Shown here piece after piece: positions 24,831 through 33,994 of a DNA stretch of 64,000 bases (position 1 is its first letter; every line of letters starts with the position of its first letter). The position numbers were made by a program, and so were the translations under genes. The notes beneath the pieces were generated by a model. It had not been told where the DNA came from. It was given only the letters and a program-made list of their open reading frames with translations, and made no database searches. The stretch is from Desulfovibrio sp. (GTDB taxonomy: Bacteria > Desulfobacterota > Desulfovibrionia > Desulfovibrionales > Desulfovibrionaceae). The DNA lies in the NCBI GenBank assembly GCA_022839785.1, contig JALHJW010000002.1:186001-250000 (forward strand). The letters run 5' to 3'.

Positions 24831-25898
24831 ATGACCCTTCCCGACATCCCGCCCCTGCCAGCGCGCAGCGCCGCCTATCTGCATCTGTGCTTCGACGGGC
24901 AGGCCACGGCCCGCGACCTCGTGACCCTGCTCGAAAACGACCCCGAACTGGCCGTGCGCTACCTGCGTGTGGCCGCGGGCGAATGCTTCGGCCCGAACTG
25001 GCGGGTGGACGTCCTGACCAGGGCGGTGGTCCGCACCGGCTTCCCCTTCGCCCGCAAGTGGGCGGCCATCGCCTCCATCAGCACGGCCCTGTCCGAGGCC
25101 ACGGGCAGGCCCGCCGAATCCAGCCCCTTCTGGCGGCGCGCCCTCTGCCGGGCCATGGCCGCCGACGCCCTGGAGGACTTCTGCGACGCGCGCAGCCCGG
25201 GCGAGGCGGCCATCGTAGCCTTTCTCTGGGAAAGCGGGTCGTTCGTTCTCCCGCAGGACGCCCCGCAGGCCGACGTCCTGGTCCAAAGCGCCACAATGCT
25301 CCGGGCCTGGGGCCTGCCCGAGCGCGCCGCGGCGGCCGCGGAACTCGCGGCCCAGGGCGGACTCGGACGCGCCACTCCGCTGCTGGTCCGCATCTGCCGC
25401 ATCGCGGACCTCTTCGCCGAGGCCTGCTTCGGCGAGCAGCCCGACATCCGGGGCTTCCTCGCCGAGGCGCAACGCCTCTTCGACGCGCCCCTGGAGACGG
25501 TGGAGGACATCGCCATCGGCTCCCTGGACCGCCTGTACAACGTGGCCGACCGTCTGGTGCATACGCAGGAGGTGCGCCGCGCCATCCTGGACCTGCTGGC
25601 CCGGGCCGCGGCGGCCTTCCGCGACCTCCTGCCCGATCCGCCGGGAGGGGCTGCCCCCCTGCCCTCCTTCGCCTCCCTGGACATGGCCGCGACGCGCGAG
25701 ACCCTGCAGGCCGTGGCCCACGAACTGCGCAACCCCCTGATGGTGGTGGGCGGCTTCGCCCGCAAGCTGGCCGCGAGCCTGGACGGAACCACGCGCGAGC
25801 ACGAATACGCCCAGGTCATCCTGGAGGAGGGCCAGCGCATCGAGGAGCTGTTCAAGGGACTGGAGCAGCGGAGCGGAGCGGCGACGGGCGCTCCCTGA
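24831..25898 (+). CDS. HDOD-like protein ending in a HisKA segment
   Basis: The 355-residue product starts at ATG 24831 behind a perfect AGGAGG. The N-terminal two thirds look like an HDOD/HD-related output domain (LLENDPELAVRYLRVA, helical throughout). The C-terminal 60 residues contain a clear HisKA H-box (VAHELRNPLMVVGGFARKL) and the protein stops after one helical hairpin, with no ATPase domain. It may be a phosphoacceptor or dimerisation partner for a separate kinase. A GC-rich terminator follows. Together with 20924-22096 it makes two kinase-less H-box-like proteins in one signalling cluster. Confidence 0.7.
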   Translation: MTLPDIPPLPARSAAYLHLCFDGQATARDLVTLLENDPELAVRYLRVAAGECFGPNWRVDVLTRAVVRTGFPFARKWAAIASISTALSEATGRPAESSPFWRRALCRAMAADALEDFCDARSPGEAAIVAFLWESGSFVLPQDAPQADVLVQSATMLRAWGLPERAAAAAELAAQGGLGRATPLLVRICRIADLFAEACFGEQPDIRGFLAEAQRLFDAPLETVEDIAIGSLDRLYNVADRLVHTQEVRRAILDLLARAAAAFRDLLPDPPGGAAPLPSFASLDMAATRETLQAVAHELRNPLMVVGGFARKLAASLDGTTREHEYAQVILEEGQRIEELFKGLEQRSGAATGAP

Positions 25899-25928
25899 GC
25901 CGGAGGGGCGGACCCTGCCGCCCCGAAA

Positions 25929-25968
25929 CGAGGCTGGCCCGCCCCTGCGAGGGGGCGGGCCAGCCTCG
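25929..25968. terminator. Strong hairpin between HDOD and HD-protein genes
   Basis: A perfect 17-bp stem (arms 25929-25945 and 25952-25968, six-base loop) lies between two converging genes. It can fold on either strand; the minus strand continues with GTTTC and the plus strand has no T-run. It most likely stops transcription in both directions. Confidence 0.75.
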
Positions 25969-26010
25969 TCCGCGCTCGCGCGCGGCCGGATGCCTCGGCC
26001 GCAGGCGGGC

Positions 26011-27330
26011 CTATATCTTGTCCTTGTGGGACATGACGAAGTCCACGGCCTCGGGCACGCTGCTCACCAAACCCTCGATCTGGGCCTTGAGCAGGGCGTC
26101 GCGCAGGATGCCGATGGCCGGGCCGGGCCGCAGGCCGGTGAAATCCATGATCTCGTTGCCGTTGAGCAGCGGCTCGGACATCTCCTCCGGCGTCTTGGCC
26201 TTCTCCAGCAGCTTCATGTTGTGGTTGAAGTTGGTGTAGTTGCCTTCGCGCGCCTTGATGTCCGCCCGGTTGATCTCGATCAGCCGGGGGTATTCCTCCA
26301 GGGCCATGAAGCGCCGCGCGCCGCGCTCGGTGAGCATGTACTGGAAGCGCATGTGGTGGCGCACCAGGTGGCAGATCAGGTCCACGTCCTCGGGCGGCAT
26401 GCGGAAGCCGCTCAGAATCTTGCGCGCGACCTGCGCGCCCACGCGGTGGTGCTGGTGGAAATGCCACTTGCCGTCGTAGTTCTCGGCCGTGAAGAGCTTG
26501 CCCACGTCGTGGAACATGCAGGCCACGGTGCCGAACCAGTCGTAGGGCAGTTCCTCGGGGTAGCGGCGCATGACCTGGACGACGTGATCGAAAACCGTCT
26601 CCTCCACGCCGCTCTCGTTCTTGATGTGCTGAAGGCGCGACAGGGCGGCGAGCTGCGGGATGAGTCCGTGCAGGAGCATGGAGTCGAAGAGCAGCTGCAC
26701 GAAACGCCACATGTTCTCGGCCTCGACCTTGCGCCACTCGTCCAGGATTTCGGAGGCGGGCACGTAGTCCAGGATGCGCTGGGCCGAGCGCACGATGGAG
26801 ATCCAGGTGTTCTCCTCCACGGGCAGGTCGTAGTTGGCCGCGAACCGCAGCGCCCGGATGCCGTAGAGCAGGTTGCGCTTCAGGGTCAGGCCCGGCTCCC
26901 CGGCCAGACGCACGCGGCCCTCGCTCATGTCCGCGAAGCCCTCGTACATGTCGGCGGCGGCCGGAATGTACGGGCAGGCCAGACTGGACTTGTCCTCGCG
27001 CAGGCTCTTGGCCCTGTCCTGCAGGCGCTGCGTGGTCTTGACCAGCAGGGCCTCGGGATGGGCCGTCTCCATCTGGTTCACTTCGTGGAAGCGGAAACAG
27101 ACGCCGCCCTCCCGGATCACGCCCACCTCGCCCGGCGCTTCCGGGCCGGAGGCGTTGGGGAAGAGCTTGATCAGATCGTCCAGGAGCATGTCCGTGGCGA
27201 TCTCGACCTCCTGCTCGCTCCCGCCGCGCTCCAGCTCCTGCTGGAAACGGGAGTTGATGACGTAGGCGTCGAAGCCGTTGCGCAGGATGGTCTTGCACAT
27301 GGCGACCGCATCCTTGAAGGGCTGCGTCAT
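26011..27330 (-). CDS. CCA-adding/poly(A) polymerase-related HD protein with degenerate catalytic head
   Basis: The 439-residue protein aligns in layout with class II tRNA nucleotidyltransferases: GFDAYVI near the N-terminus, EVEIATDMLLDDLIKLFPNA, a neck (YGIRALRFAANYDLPVEENT) and a C-terminal HD domain (MFHDVGKLF, HQHHRVGAQVA, LVRHHMRF). However, the GGAVRD loop expected after AYVI reads NSRFQQEL, and the catalytic DxD expected before IAT reads EVE. The polymerase head is therefore probably inactive while the HD phosphohydrolase residues are retained. The role is unknown; it could process or sense nucleotides. ATG 27330 starts just before the conserved part. Confidence 0.75.
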   Translation of the reverse strand: MTQPFKDAVAMCKTILRNGFDAYVINSRFQQELERGGSEQEVEIATDMLLDDLIKLFPNASGPEAPGEVGVIREGGVCFRFHEVNQMETAHPEALLVKTTQRLQDRAKSLREDKSSLACPYIPAAADMYEGFADMSEGRVRLAGEPGLTLKRNLLYGIRALRFAANYDLPVEENTWISIVRSAQRILDYVPASEILDEWRKVEAENMWRFVQLLFDSMLLHGLIPQLAALSRLQHIKNESGVEETVFDHVVQVMRRYPEELPYDWFGTVACMFHDVGKLFTAENYDGKWHFHQHHRVGAQVARKILSGFRMPPEDVDLICHLVRHHMRFQYMLTERGARRFMALEEYPRLIEINRADIKAREGNYTNFNHNMKLLEKAKTPEEMSEPLLNGNEIMDFTGLRPGPAIGILRDALLKAQIEGLVSSVPEAVDFVMSHKDKI

Positions 27331-27494
27331 GGGTCGTCTCTCCTCGTATGGCCGGGTGCGGCCTTGTGGGTCCGTATGCGGCGACAGGCGCGTCAGGGCG
27401 CGGGCAGCGCGCCCGCCCCCCCTCGCCGCGGGCGAATCTAGCAGAACTCGCCGGGAAGCAAAAGCGCCCGTTCCGGAGGTCCCCGGCCGAACGC

Positions 27495-28295
27495 CTATGC
27501 CCGGCCGGGCCGAAAGGCGGGCCGGGCCGTGGTCAGCAGCCACAGGCCGAAGAGGATCATGGGCAGGCACAGGATCTGCCCCATGGTCAGCCAGCCGAAA
27601 GCCAGATACCCGAGGTGGGCGTCCGGTTCGCGCACGAACTCCACGCAAAAGCGCGCCAGCCCGTAGAACGTGAGGAAAATGCCGGAGGCCGAGCGCAGGG
27701 GCCTGGGCCTGGCGGTCCACCACCAGAGCAGGCAGAAGAGGACCACGCCCTCCAGTCCCGCCTCGTAGAGCTGGGAGGGATGGCGCGGGAACATCCCGGC
27801 CAGGGGGTCGCGGAAGACCACGCCCCAGGGCAGGTCCGTGTGCTTGCCCCACAGCTCGCCGTTGATGAAGTTGCCCAGGCGGCCGAAGAACAGGCCGATG
27901 GGCGCGAGCGGCACCACGAAGTCCGTGACCGCGAAAAACGGGACGCCCTCCTTGCGCGCGAACCACCACATGCCCAGCACCGTGCCGAGCAGGCCGCCGT
28001 GGAAGGACATGCCGCCGCGCCAGACCGCGAAGATGCGCAGGGGATCGGCGAAGATGGCCGCGAAGTCGTAGAAGAGCATGTAGCCCAGGCGCGCGCCGAG
28101 CAGCACGCCCAGGGCCAGGTACCAGATCAGGTCGTCCATCTGGGCCGGGCTGACCGGGGACCACGGCCGGGCCGCGCGGCGGCGCCCGAGCCACCAGCCG
28201 CCGCCGATGCCCACGAGGTACATCAGGCCGTACCAGCGCACGGCCAGGGGGCCGATCTGCAGGGCAACGGGGTCTATGGCGGGCTGGAACAGCAT
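27495..28295 (-). CDS. lgt: Prolipoprotein diacylglyceryl transferase
   Basis: This 266-residue inner-membrane enzyme transfers a diacylglyceryl group from phosphatidylglycerol to the lipobox cysteine of prolipoproteins. The Lgt signature GRLGNFINGELWG is intact, as are RWYGLMYLVG near the N-terminus, the essential-region MSFHGGLLG, and the seven hydrophobic segments. The length is normal for Lgt. ATG 28295 follows a GAGGCGCC-type site. Lipoprotein substrates in this window include both RND adaptor proteins. Confidence 0.95.
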   Translation of the reverse strand: MLFQPAIDPVALQIGPLAVRWYGLMYLVGIGGGWWLGRRRAARPWSPVSPAQMDDLIWYLALGVLLGARLGYMLFYDFAAIFADPLRIFAVWRGGMSFHGGLLGTVLGMWWFARKEGVPFFAVTDFVVPLAPIGLFFGRLGNFINGELWGKHTDLPWGVVFRDPLAGMFPRHPSQLYEAGLEGVVLFCLLWWWTARPRPLRSASGIFLTFYGLARFCVEFVREPDAHLGYLAFGWLTMGQILCLPMILFGLWLLTTARPAFRPGRA

Positions 28296-28410
28296 GGCGC
28301 CTCCTCGCGGGTCTTGGGCGCGGCGCGCCGCAGGCCGCAAGCGGCCGCGCCCGGGGCGTTCTCTTACGCGTCCGGGAAGGCGGCGTCCAGGCCCGGCTGG
28401 CCGGCCGGGA

Positions 28411-29742
28411 TCACATGTCGCAAGCCTCCGGCCGCGGCCCCAGGTGCTGCTGGCCCGTGGATTCGAGCACCGCGCGCCAGTAGCCGGAGCCGATGTTGAG
28501 CTTCTTGCGGGCCGAGGTCACGAGGTGGAAGGGCAGATGCACGTAGCGGTCCTGCACCCTGGCCACGACCATGCCGGTCTTGCCCGCCATGGCCGCGTGC
28601 ACCGCGTGCTGGCCCAGGAAGCCGCAGTAGACGCGGTCGTTGGCGTTGGCGGGCACGGAGCGCACGATGTAGCTCGGGTCGATGAACTTGATGGTCGGCT
28701 CCAGGCCGCGCTCCGTGAGGTACGCGCCCATCTCGCGGCGCAGCAGGCCGCAGATGTCGCCGAGCTTCAGGTTGCCCGAGGCGTCGCGCTCCGTCATCCG
28801 GTCCAGGAGGTGCTGTCCCGCGCCCTCGGCCACCACGACGACCGCGTGGCCTCGGCTGCGCAGGCGGTTCTCCAGGGAGGCCAGCAGCCCGTTCTCCCCG
28901 GCCAGCTCGAAGGGGTACTCCGGGATCAAGACGAAGTTGACCTCCTTGAGGGCCAGCACGCTCTGGGCCGCGATGAAGCCGGAATGGCGGCCCATGAGCT
29001 TGACCATGCCGATGCCGTTGCGCGCGCCCTCGGCCTCGGTGTGGGCCGAGCGGATGGCCGCCGTGGCCTGCTCCACGGCCGTGTCGAAGCCGAAGGAGCG
29101 GGTCAGGAAGTTGATGTCGTTGTCGATGGTCTTGGGGATGCCGATGACCGAGACGGAGAGGCCGCGCGACGCGACCTCGTCCTGGATGGCCGAGGCCGCC
29201 TTCATGGTCCCGTCGCCGCCGATGACGAAGAGCACGCCCACGTTCATGCGCTCCAGGGCGTCCACGATCTCGTCCGGGGCCTGCGGTCCGCGCGAGGAGC
29301 CGAGGATGGTCCCGCCGAACTCGTGGATGTCGCGCACGGCCGAGGGGGTCAGGTCCACGACGTCGTGGCCGTACTTGTGGATGAATCCCTGCAGGCCGAA
29401 GCGGATGCCGATGCAGGCCGCCACGTCGTAGGTGTGGAAGGCCTCCATGACGATGGAGCGGATGACGTCGTTGATGCCGGGGCAGAGGCCGCCGCAGGTG
29501 ACGATGGCGCACTTGGTCTTGGCGGGCGCGAAGAAGAGCTTCTGCCGCGGCCCGGCGATCTCGAAGTCCAGGGCCAGGGTCCCGTCCTCGGGCAGGCCCG
29601 AGACTTCCTCGCCGGTCAGCTCGATGCGCACGCGCGAGGCGTCGGAGACGAAACGGCAGTAGGCCAGGGGATTGCCGTGCGCCGCCTCCCCGAGCGCGGG
29701 GACGGAGGTGTCGTAGCCAGGCTGGGGCTTGCGCTTGGGCAT
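28411..29742 (-). CDS. 6-phosphofructokinase, PKTIDND-type (first copy)
   Basis: The 443-residue protein belongs to the long-form PFK group related to PPi-PFKs. It shows CGGLCPGIND (phosphate loop), FVIGGDGTMKAA and PKTIDND (active site), GRHSGFIAA and an AEGAG segment. Glycine follows GGD, which in this superfamily favours ATP over pyrophosphate, while the lysine of PKT is the residue typical of PPi-type enzymes; mixed G/K enzymes that have been studied use ATP. It would phosphorylate fructose 6-phosphate. A clear paralogue lies at 61500-62816. It precedes lgt on the same strand with 115 bases between. Confidence 0.88.
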   Translation of the reverse strand: MPKRKPQPGYDTSVPALGEAAHGNPLAYCRFVSDASRVRIELTGEEVSGLPEDGTLALDFEIAGPRQKLFFAPAKTKCAIVTCGGLCPGINDVIRSIVMEAFHTYDVAACIGIRFGLQGFIHKYGHDVVDLTPSAVRDIHEFGGTILGSSRGPQAPDEIVDALERMNVGVLFVIGGDGTMKAASAIQDEVASRGLSVSVIGIPKTIDNDINFLTRSFGFDTAVEQATAAIRSAHTEAEGARNGIGMVKLMGRHSGFIAAQSVLALKEVNFVLIPEYPFELAGENGLLASLENRLRSRGHAVVVVAEGAGQHLLDRMTERDASGNLKLGDICGLLRREMGAYLTERGLEPTIKFIDPSYIVRSVPANANDRVYCGFLGQHAVHAAMAGKTGMVVARVQDRYVHLPFHLVTSARKKLNIGSGYWRAVLESTGQQHLGPRPEACDM

Positions 29743-29870
29743 GTCGGGCTCCTTGTGGCGCGCGGCCCCAAGGGCGCGGCGCGGGGTCCGGGTTTCGCCG
29801 CCCATTGTGACCCGGCCGGGGCGGGATGGCAAGATGCGCGGCACGACATGCCCACGCGCCTTGTGGCGGC

Positions 29871-30737
29871 CTACTCCTTGACCGCGACCCAGCTCGACGT
29901 GAGACCGACCAGGACCAGGCCGCCGAACAGGGTCAGCGCCTGGGACAGGGGCAGGAACTCGATGGTCAGGAAGAGGGGGGGGATGTTCAGGACGTTGTGC
30001 ACCAGAAGCTGGAAAACCTTCAGCAGCAGCAGGGCCAGCACGCCCGAGACCAGACAGAGGAAGGCCCCGCCCGAGAGCATGGGAAGCTGGATGTAGAAGC
30101 GCGTCGCGCCCACCAGACGCAGGATCTCCACCTCGTCCAGGCGCGAGATCTGGGCCAGCTTGATGGTGTTGCCCACGATCAGCCCGGCCACCAGGGCCAG
30201 CAGGCCGATGAGCGGCCAGACCAACCCCCGGCTGATGTTCACCCAGGACTTGGCCAGATCCATCTGCAGGGGGTTGAAATGCACGTCCTGCACGTTCGCC
30301 AGGCCCTTCAGCCGCTGGTGCAGGCCGCGCGCCCATTCGGCGTCGTCCGTGGGCACGGCGAAGGTGGCCTGGGCCGTGGCCGGCAGGGGATTGCGCGCGC
30401 CCAGCGCGTCCCTGCCCACCTCGCGGCCGAAGGAGCGCACCAGTTCCTCGTACGCCTGCTCCGGCGTGAAGGTGGCGATGGTCTTGAGCGCCGGATCGGC
30501 GCGCAGGGCCTCCCAGGCCTTGTCGATCTCCTTCTGCTCCGCGCCCGGCTTCCAGTAGATCTGGAAAGTCACCTCGCCGCGCTGCTCCAGCATCACCCGG
30601 TCGATGTTGTAGAGCAGCAGCAGGAAGAGCCCGGCCAGGAAGGCGGCCAGGGTCACGGCGGCCAAGGTGAAGACCTGGGCCAGGGGGTGGTCGGCGAGGT
30701 CGCGCACCCCGCGCCCGGCAAGCCGAACGACGTTCAC
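29871..30737 (-). CDS. ftsX: Cell-division permease FtsX
   Basis: The 288-residue membrane subunit of the FtsEX complex has an N-terminal helix (about 22-42), a periplasmic domain (about 45-165) that in other bacteria activates septal peptidoglycan hydrolases, and three C-terminal helices (about 172-195, 225-248, 262-283). The DEVEILRLVGATRFYI segment is characteristic. It starts at a GTG that overlaps the ftsE stop (GTGA), so translation is coupled to FtsE. Confidence 0.93.
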   Translation of the reverse strand: MNVVRLAGRGVRDLADHPLAQVFTLAAVTLAAFLAGLFLLLLYNIDRVMLEQRGEVTFQIYWKPGAEQKEIDKAWEALRADPALKTIATFTPEQAYEELVRSFGREVGRDALGARNPLPATAQATFAVPTDDAEWARGLHQRLKGLANVQDVHFNPLQMDLAKSWVNISRGLVWPLIGLLALVAGLIVGNTIKLAQISRLDEVEILRLVGATRFYIQLPMLSGGAFLCLVSGVLALLLLKVFQLLVHNVLNIPPLFLTIEFLPLSQALTLFGGLVLVGLTSSWVAVKE

Positions 30738-31489
30738 GATCCGCCCTCCGCGTCCTCTTCCATGGCCGCGCGCTCGGCCTGGGTCATGGGCTGGACCAGC
30801 GGCCCCGGCTGCGACTCCACGGAACACATGTCGCCGCAGACCATGCCGTCCTGCAGATGCAGCACCTTGGCCTCCGGGGCCATGCGCAGGATCTCGCTGC
30901 TGTGCGTGGCCATGACGATGCTCGTGCCGTAGGCGTGGAACTGCCGGAACACCTCGATGAGCCGTCGCGACAGGCCGAGGTCCAGGTTGCCCGTGGGCTC
31001 GTCCGCCAGGATCAGCTTGGGGTTGACCACCACGGAACGGGCGATGGCCACGCGTTGCTGCTCGCCGCCCGAGAGCCGCTCGCAGGCCTCGTAGGCCTTG
31101 TCCTCGAGCTTGAGCACCCGCAGCACGGCGCGCACCCGGCGCTCGACCAGCTCGCGCGGCGTGCCGCGCACCTCCAGCGCCATGGCCACGTTGGCCATGA
31201 CCGTCTTCCGGGGCAGGATCTTGAAATCCTGAAAGACCACGCCGATCTCGCGGCGCAGCTTCGGCACCTGCGCCCCCTTCAGATTCTTGAGGTCGAAACC
31301 GCAGACCTCGGCCCGCACCCCGCGCGTCACCGGCAAGGCGGCGTACAGCAGACGCATGAGCGTGGTCTTGCCCGCGCCCGACGGCCCGGTCAAAAAGAGG
31401 AACTCGCCCTTGTCCAGACGCAGGGACACGTCCTTCAGGGCCCAATTGTTCCCGAAATTGAACGACACCCGCTCAAGCTCGACCAGCAC
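30734..31489 (-). CDS. ftsE: Cell-division ATP-binding protein FtsE
   Basis: This 251-residue ABC ATPase works with FtsX at the division septum. It carries Walker A GPSGAGKTT, the Q-loop VVFQDFKILP, signature LSGGEQQRVAIAR, Walker B LILADEPTGNLD and switch His in ATHSSEI. The C-terminus is about 25 residues longer than the minimal FtsE. The start is GTG 31489 (VLVELERVSFNFG). It is the first gene of the ftsEX pair; the region to the right contains the nrdJ terminator. Confidence 0.94.
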   Translation of the reverse strand: MLVELERVSFNFGNNWALKDVSLRLDKGEFLFLTGPSGAGKTTLMRLLYAALPVTRGVRAEVCGFDLKNLKGAQVPKLRREIGVVFQDFKILPRKTVMANVAMALEVRGTPRELVERRVRAVLRVLKLEDKAYEACERLSGGEQQRVAIARSVVVNPKLILADEPTGNLDLGLSRRLIEVFRQFHAYGTSIVMATHSSEILRMAPEAKVLHLQDGMVCGDMCSVESQPGPLVQPMTQAERAAMEEDAEGGS

Positions 31490-31512
31490 CTACATGATCT
31501 CCTTGGTGAACC

Positions 31513-31537
31513 GGGGAAGGGGAAAATCCCCTTTCCC
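31513..31537 (-). terminator. Hairpin downstream of nrdJ
   Basis: An 11-bp stem with one G-T pair (31513-31523 with 31527-31537, loop AAA) lies between the nrdJ stop and ftsE. On the minus strand it should end the nrdJ transcript or attenuate it into ftsE. No long T-run follows. Confidence 0.5.
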
Positions 31538-31704
31538 GCCGCGCGTCGCGGTCCGGGGCGGACACAGGCTGCCATACCCCACGGCCCTCGTGCTTTCAAC
31601 TCCCGCACAGGACAGACCTTCCTGGCCGGCGCGCCATCGTCGTGACCACGCCGGCCCGGCCGGAAGTCCGTCCGATCAGAATCCGGCCCAGGCCCTCGGC
31701 CTGG

Positions 31705-33948
31705 CTACCCGCACTTGGTGTAGCCGCAGTTGTGGCACTTGTTGCAGCCTTCCTCGAAGACCAGCACGCCGTCGCATTCCGGGCAGGAGGCGCGCAGGGA
31801 CTCGCCGTCCTCCTGCACCATCTCCTCGGCCAGGTAGCGCTGCCTGAGCACGTAGGCCATGGCGTCGGGGATGGACTTGAGCAGCCGCTTCTTGGTGAAA
31901 ACCGAGTATTCGCCGCCGATGCCCTCGAGCTGGGCCACGACTTGGCGCACGCCGATGCCGGAGCGGAAGGCCAGGGAAACCAGACGGCCGATGGCTTCGG
32001 CCTTGGCCATGCGCGACTGGCCAGACTTGCCGATGACCGCGAAGACCTCGAAGGGCCTGCCGTCCATCTCGTTGATGGTCAGGTAGAGGTCGCCGAAGCC
32101 GGTCTTGACCTTCTGGGTGAAGCCGTAGACCACGTCGGGCCGTTTCTTGACCGCGACCTGCCCGTTGGCGGGCTTGGCGTCCATCTTCTCGCCGGGCTGG
32201 GAGTCGCCGGCGCAGAGCACCTGGCTGGCCTTGCAGCCGTCGCGGTAGACCGTGACGCCCTTGCAGCCCTGCTCGTAGGCCATCCAGTAGATCTTCCAGA
32301 TGTCCTCCACGGTGGCGTCGTGGGGCAGGTTCACGGTCTTGGACACGGCGTTGTCCGTGTGCTTCTGGAAGGCGGCCTGCATCTTGAGGTGCCATTCCGG
32401 GGTCACGTCGTGGGCCGTGACGAAGACGCGGCGGATGGCCTCGGGCACGTGCTCCATGTTGTGCACCGTACCCTTCTTGGCCACGTCGTCCATGAGCGTC
32501 TTGGAATAGGCCTCGCGGGCCTTCAGCGCCGTCTCGAACCAGGGGTTGACCTCGAGAAGCTTCTCGCCGTCCATGACGTGGCGCGAGAAGGCCAGGGCGA
32601 AGAGCGGCTCGATGCCCGAGGAGCAGCCCGCGATGATGGAGAGCGTGCCCGTGGGCGCGATGGTCGTGGTGGTGGCGTTGCGGTAGGGTCCCACGTTGCG
32701 CTGCCCGAAGACCGAACTCTTCCAGGCCGGGAAGGGGCCGCGCTCGGCCGCGAGCTGCTTGGAGGCGCTCTTGGACTCGGCCTGGATGAAGCCCATGATC
32801 TTCTCGGCCAGGTGCAGGGCCTCCAGCGAGTCGTAGGGGATCTCCAGCTGGTAGAGCAGGTCCGCGAAGCCCATCACGCCCAGGCCGATCTTGCGGTTGG
32901 TGCGCACCTTTTCCGAAATCTCGTCCAGCGGGTAGACCGAGGCCTCGATGACGTTGTCCAGGAAGCGCACCGCGAGGTGGACGACGCGCGCCAGCTCCTC
33001 CCAGTCCACGCCGTCCTTGGCGTCCCTGGCGGCCAGCAGGGCCAGGTTGATGGAGCCGAGGTTGCAGGCCTCGTAGGGCAGCAGGGGCTGCTCGCCGCAG
33101 GGGTTGGTGGACTCGATCTCGCCCTGGTCCGGGGTGGGGTTGTCGCGGTTGATGCGGTCCAGGAAAATGATGCCCGGATCGCCCGATTCCCAGGCCCGCT
33201 GCACGAGCAGGTTGAAGACGTCGCGGGCGCGCAGGGAGCCGCACTTCTCGCCGGAATGGGGGGCGACGAGGTCGTAGGACTCGTCGGCCTCCACGGCCTG
33301 CATGAAGCGCTCGGTCAGGGCCACGGAGATGTTGAAGTTGTTCAGGTCGCCTTCGCGGACCTTGGCCTCGATGAAGCGCAGCACGTCCGGGTGGTCCACG
33401 CGCAGGATGCCCATGTTCGCGCCGCGCCGCGTGCCGCCCTGCTTGATCTGCTCCGTGGCGGTGTTGAAGATCTTCATGAACGAGATGGGGCCGGAGGCCA
33501 CGCCGCCGGTGGAGCCCACGCGCGAGCCCTCGGGGCGCAGACGCGAGAAGGAGAAGCCCGTGCCGCCGCCGGACTTGTGGATCATGGCCGCGTGCTTCAC
33601 GGAGTCGAAGATGCCGTCGATGGAGTCGCCCACGGGCAGCACGAAGCAGGCCGCGAGCTGTCCCAGCTCCGTGCCCGCGTTCATGAGCGTGGGCGAGTTG
33701 GGCAGGAAGCGCCAGGAGGTCATCAGCGCGTAGAACTCGCGCGCCAGCTCCTCGGGCTTGTAGGGCGACTTCTCGTATTTGGCCTCTTCGGCGGCGATGT
33801 TCGCGGCCACGCGCCAGAACAGGCCGCGGTAGTCCTCCAGGGGCTGCCCTTCGGGGCCCTTGCGCAGGTAGCGCTTCTTGAGGACGACTTCGGCGTTGGC
33901 GTTGAGCGCGGGATTGTGCAGGTCAGCGGGAGCGGCAGGGGGATTCAT
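31705..33948 (-). CDS. nrdJ: Adenosylcobalamin-dependent ribonucleotide reductase, class II
   Basis: The 747-residue enzyme reduces ribonucleotides to deoxyribonucleotides independently of oxygen. Class II features are the first redox cysteine in LAACFVLPV, the radical site NPCGEQPLLPYEACNLGSIN, the B12-type EQIKQGGTRRGANMG, ATTTTIAPTGTLS, and a cysteine-rich tail (CPECDG, CNKCHNCGYTKCG) that resembles a zinc ribbon and regenerates or structures the enzyme. The ATG at 33948 is 15 bases from AAGGAG, which is long; a CTG 3 bases upstream is possible. B12 dependence fits cobT later in the window. Confidence 0.95.
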   Translation of the reverse strand: MNPPAAPADLHNPALNANAEVVLKKRYLRKGPEGQPLEDYRGLFWRVAANIAAEEAKYEKSPYKPEELAREFYALMTSWRFLPNSPTLMNAGTELGQLAACFVLPVGDSIDGIFDSVKHAAMIHKSGGGTGFSFSRLRPEGSRVGSTGGVASGPISFMKIFNTATEQIKQGGTRRGANMGILRVDHPDVLRFIEAKVREGDLNNFNISVALTERFMQAVEADESYDLVAPHSGEKCGSLRARDVFNLLVQRAWESGDPGIIFLDRINRDNPTPDQGEIESTNPCGEQPLLPYEACNLGSINLALLAARDAKDGVDWEELARVVHLAVRFLDNVIEASVYPLDEISEKVRTNRKIGLGVMGFADLLYQLEIPYDSLEALHLAEKIMGFIQAESKSASKQLAAERGPFPAWKSSVFGQRNVGPYRNATTTTIAPTGTLSIIAGCSSGIEPLFALAFSRHVMDGEKLLEVNPWFETALKAREAYSKTLMDDVAKKGTVHNMEHVPEAIRRVFVTAHDVTPEWHLKMQAAFQKHTDNAVSKTVNLPHDATVEDIWKIYWMAYEQGCKGVTVYRDGCKASQVLCAGDSQPGEKMDAKPANGQVAVKKRPDVVYGFTQKVKTGFGDLYLTINEMDGRPFEVFAVIGKSGQSRMAKAEAIGRLVSLAFRSGIGVRQVVAQLEGIGGEYSVFTKKRLLKSIPDAMAYVLRQRYLAEEMVQEDGESLRASCPECDGVLVFEEGCNKCHNCGYTKCG

Positions 33949-33980
33949 CAGCGAAATGGACTCCTTGCAAAAATGAAATT

Positions 33981-33994
33981 GGGGCGCTCGCCCC
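33981..33994 (-). terminator. Hairpin with T-rich tail between MFS gene and nrdJ
   Basis: GGGGCG-CT-CGCCCC followed on the minus strand by AATTTCATTTTT looks like a rho-independent terminator for the MFS gene to the right. It lies only about 35 bases before nrdJ, so it may also be part of the nrdJ leader. Confidence 0.6.
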
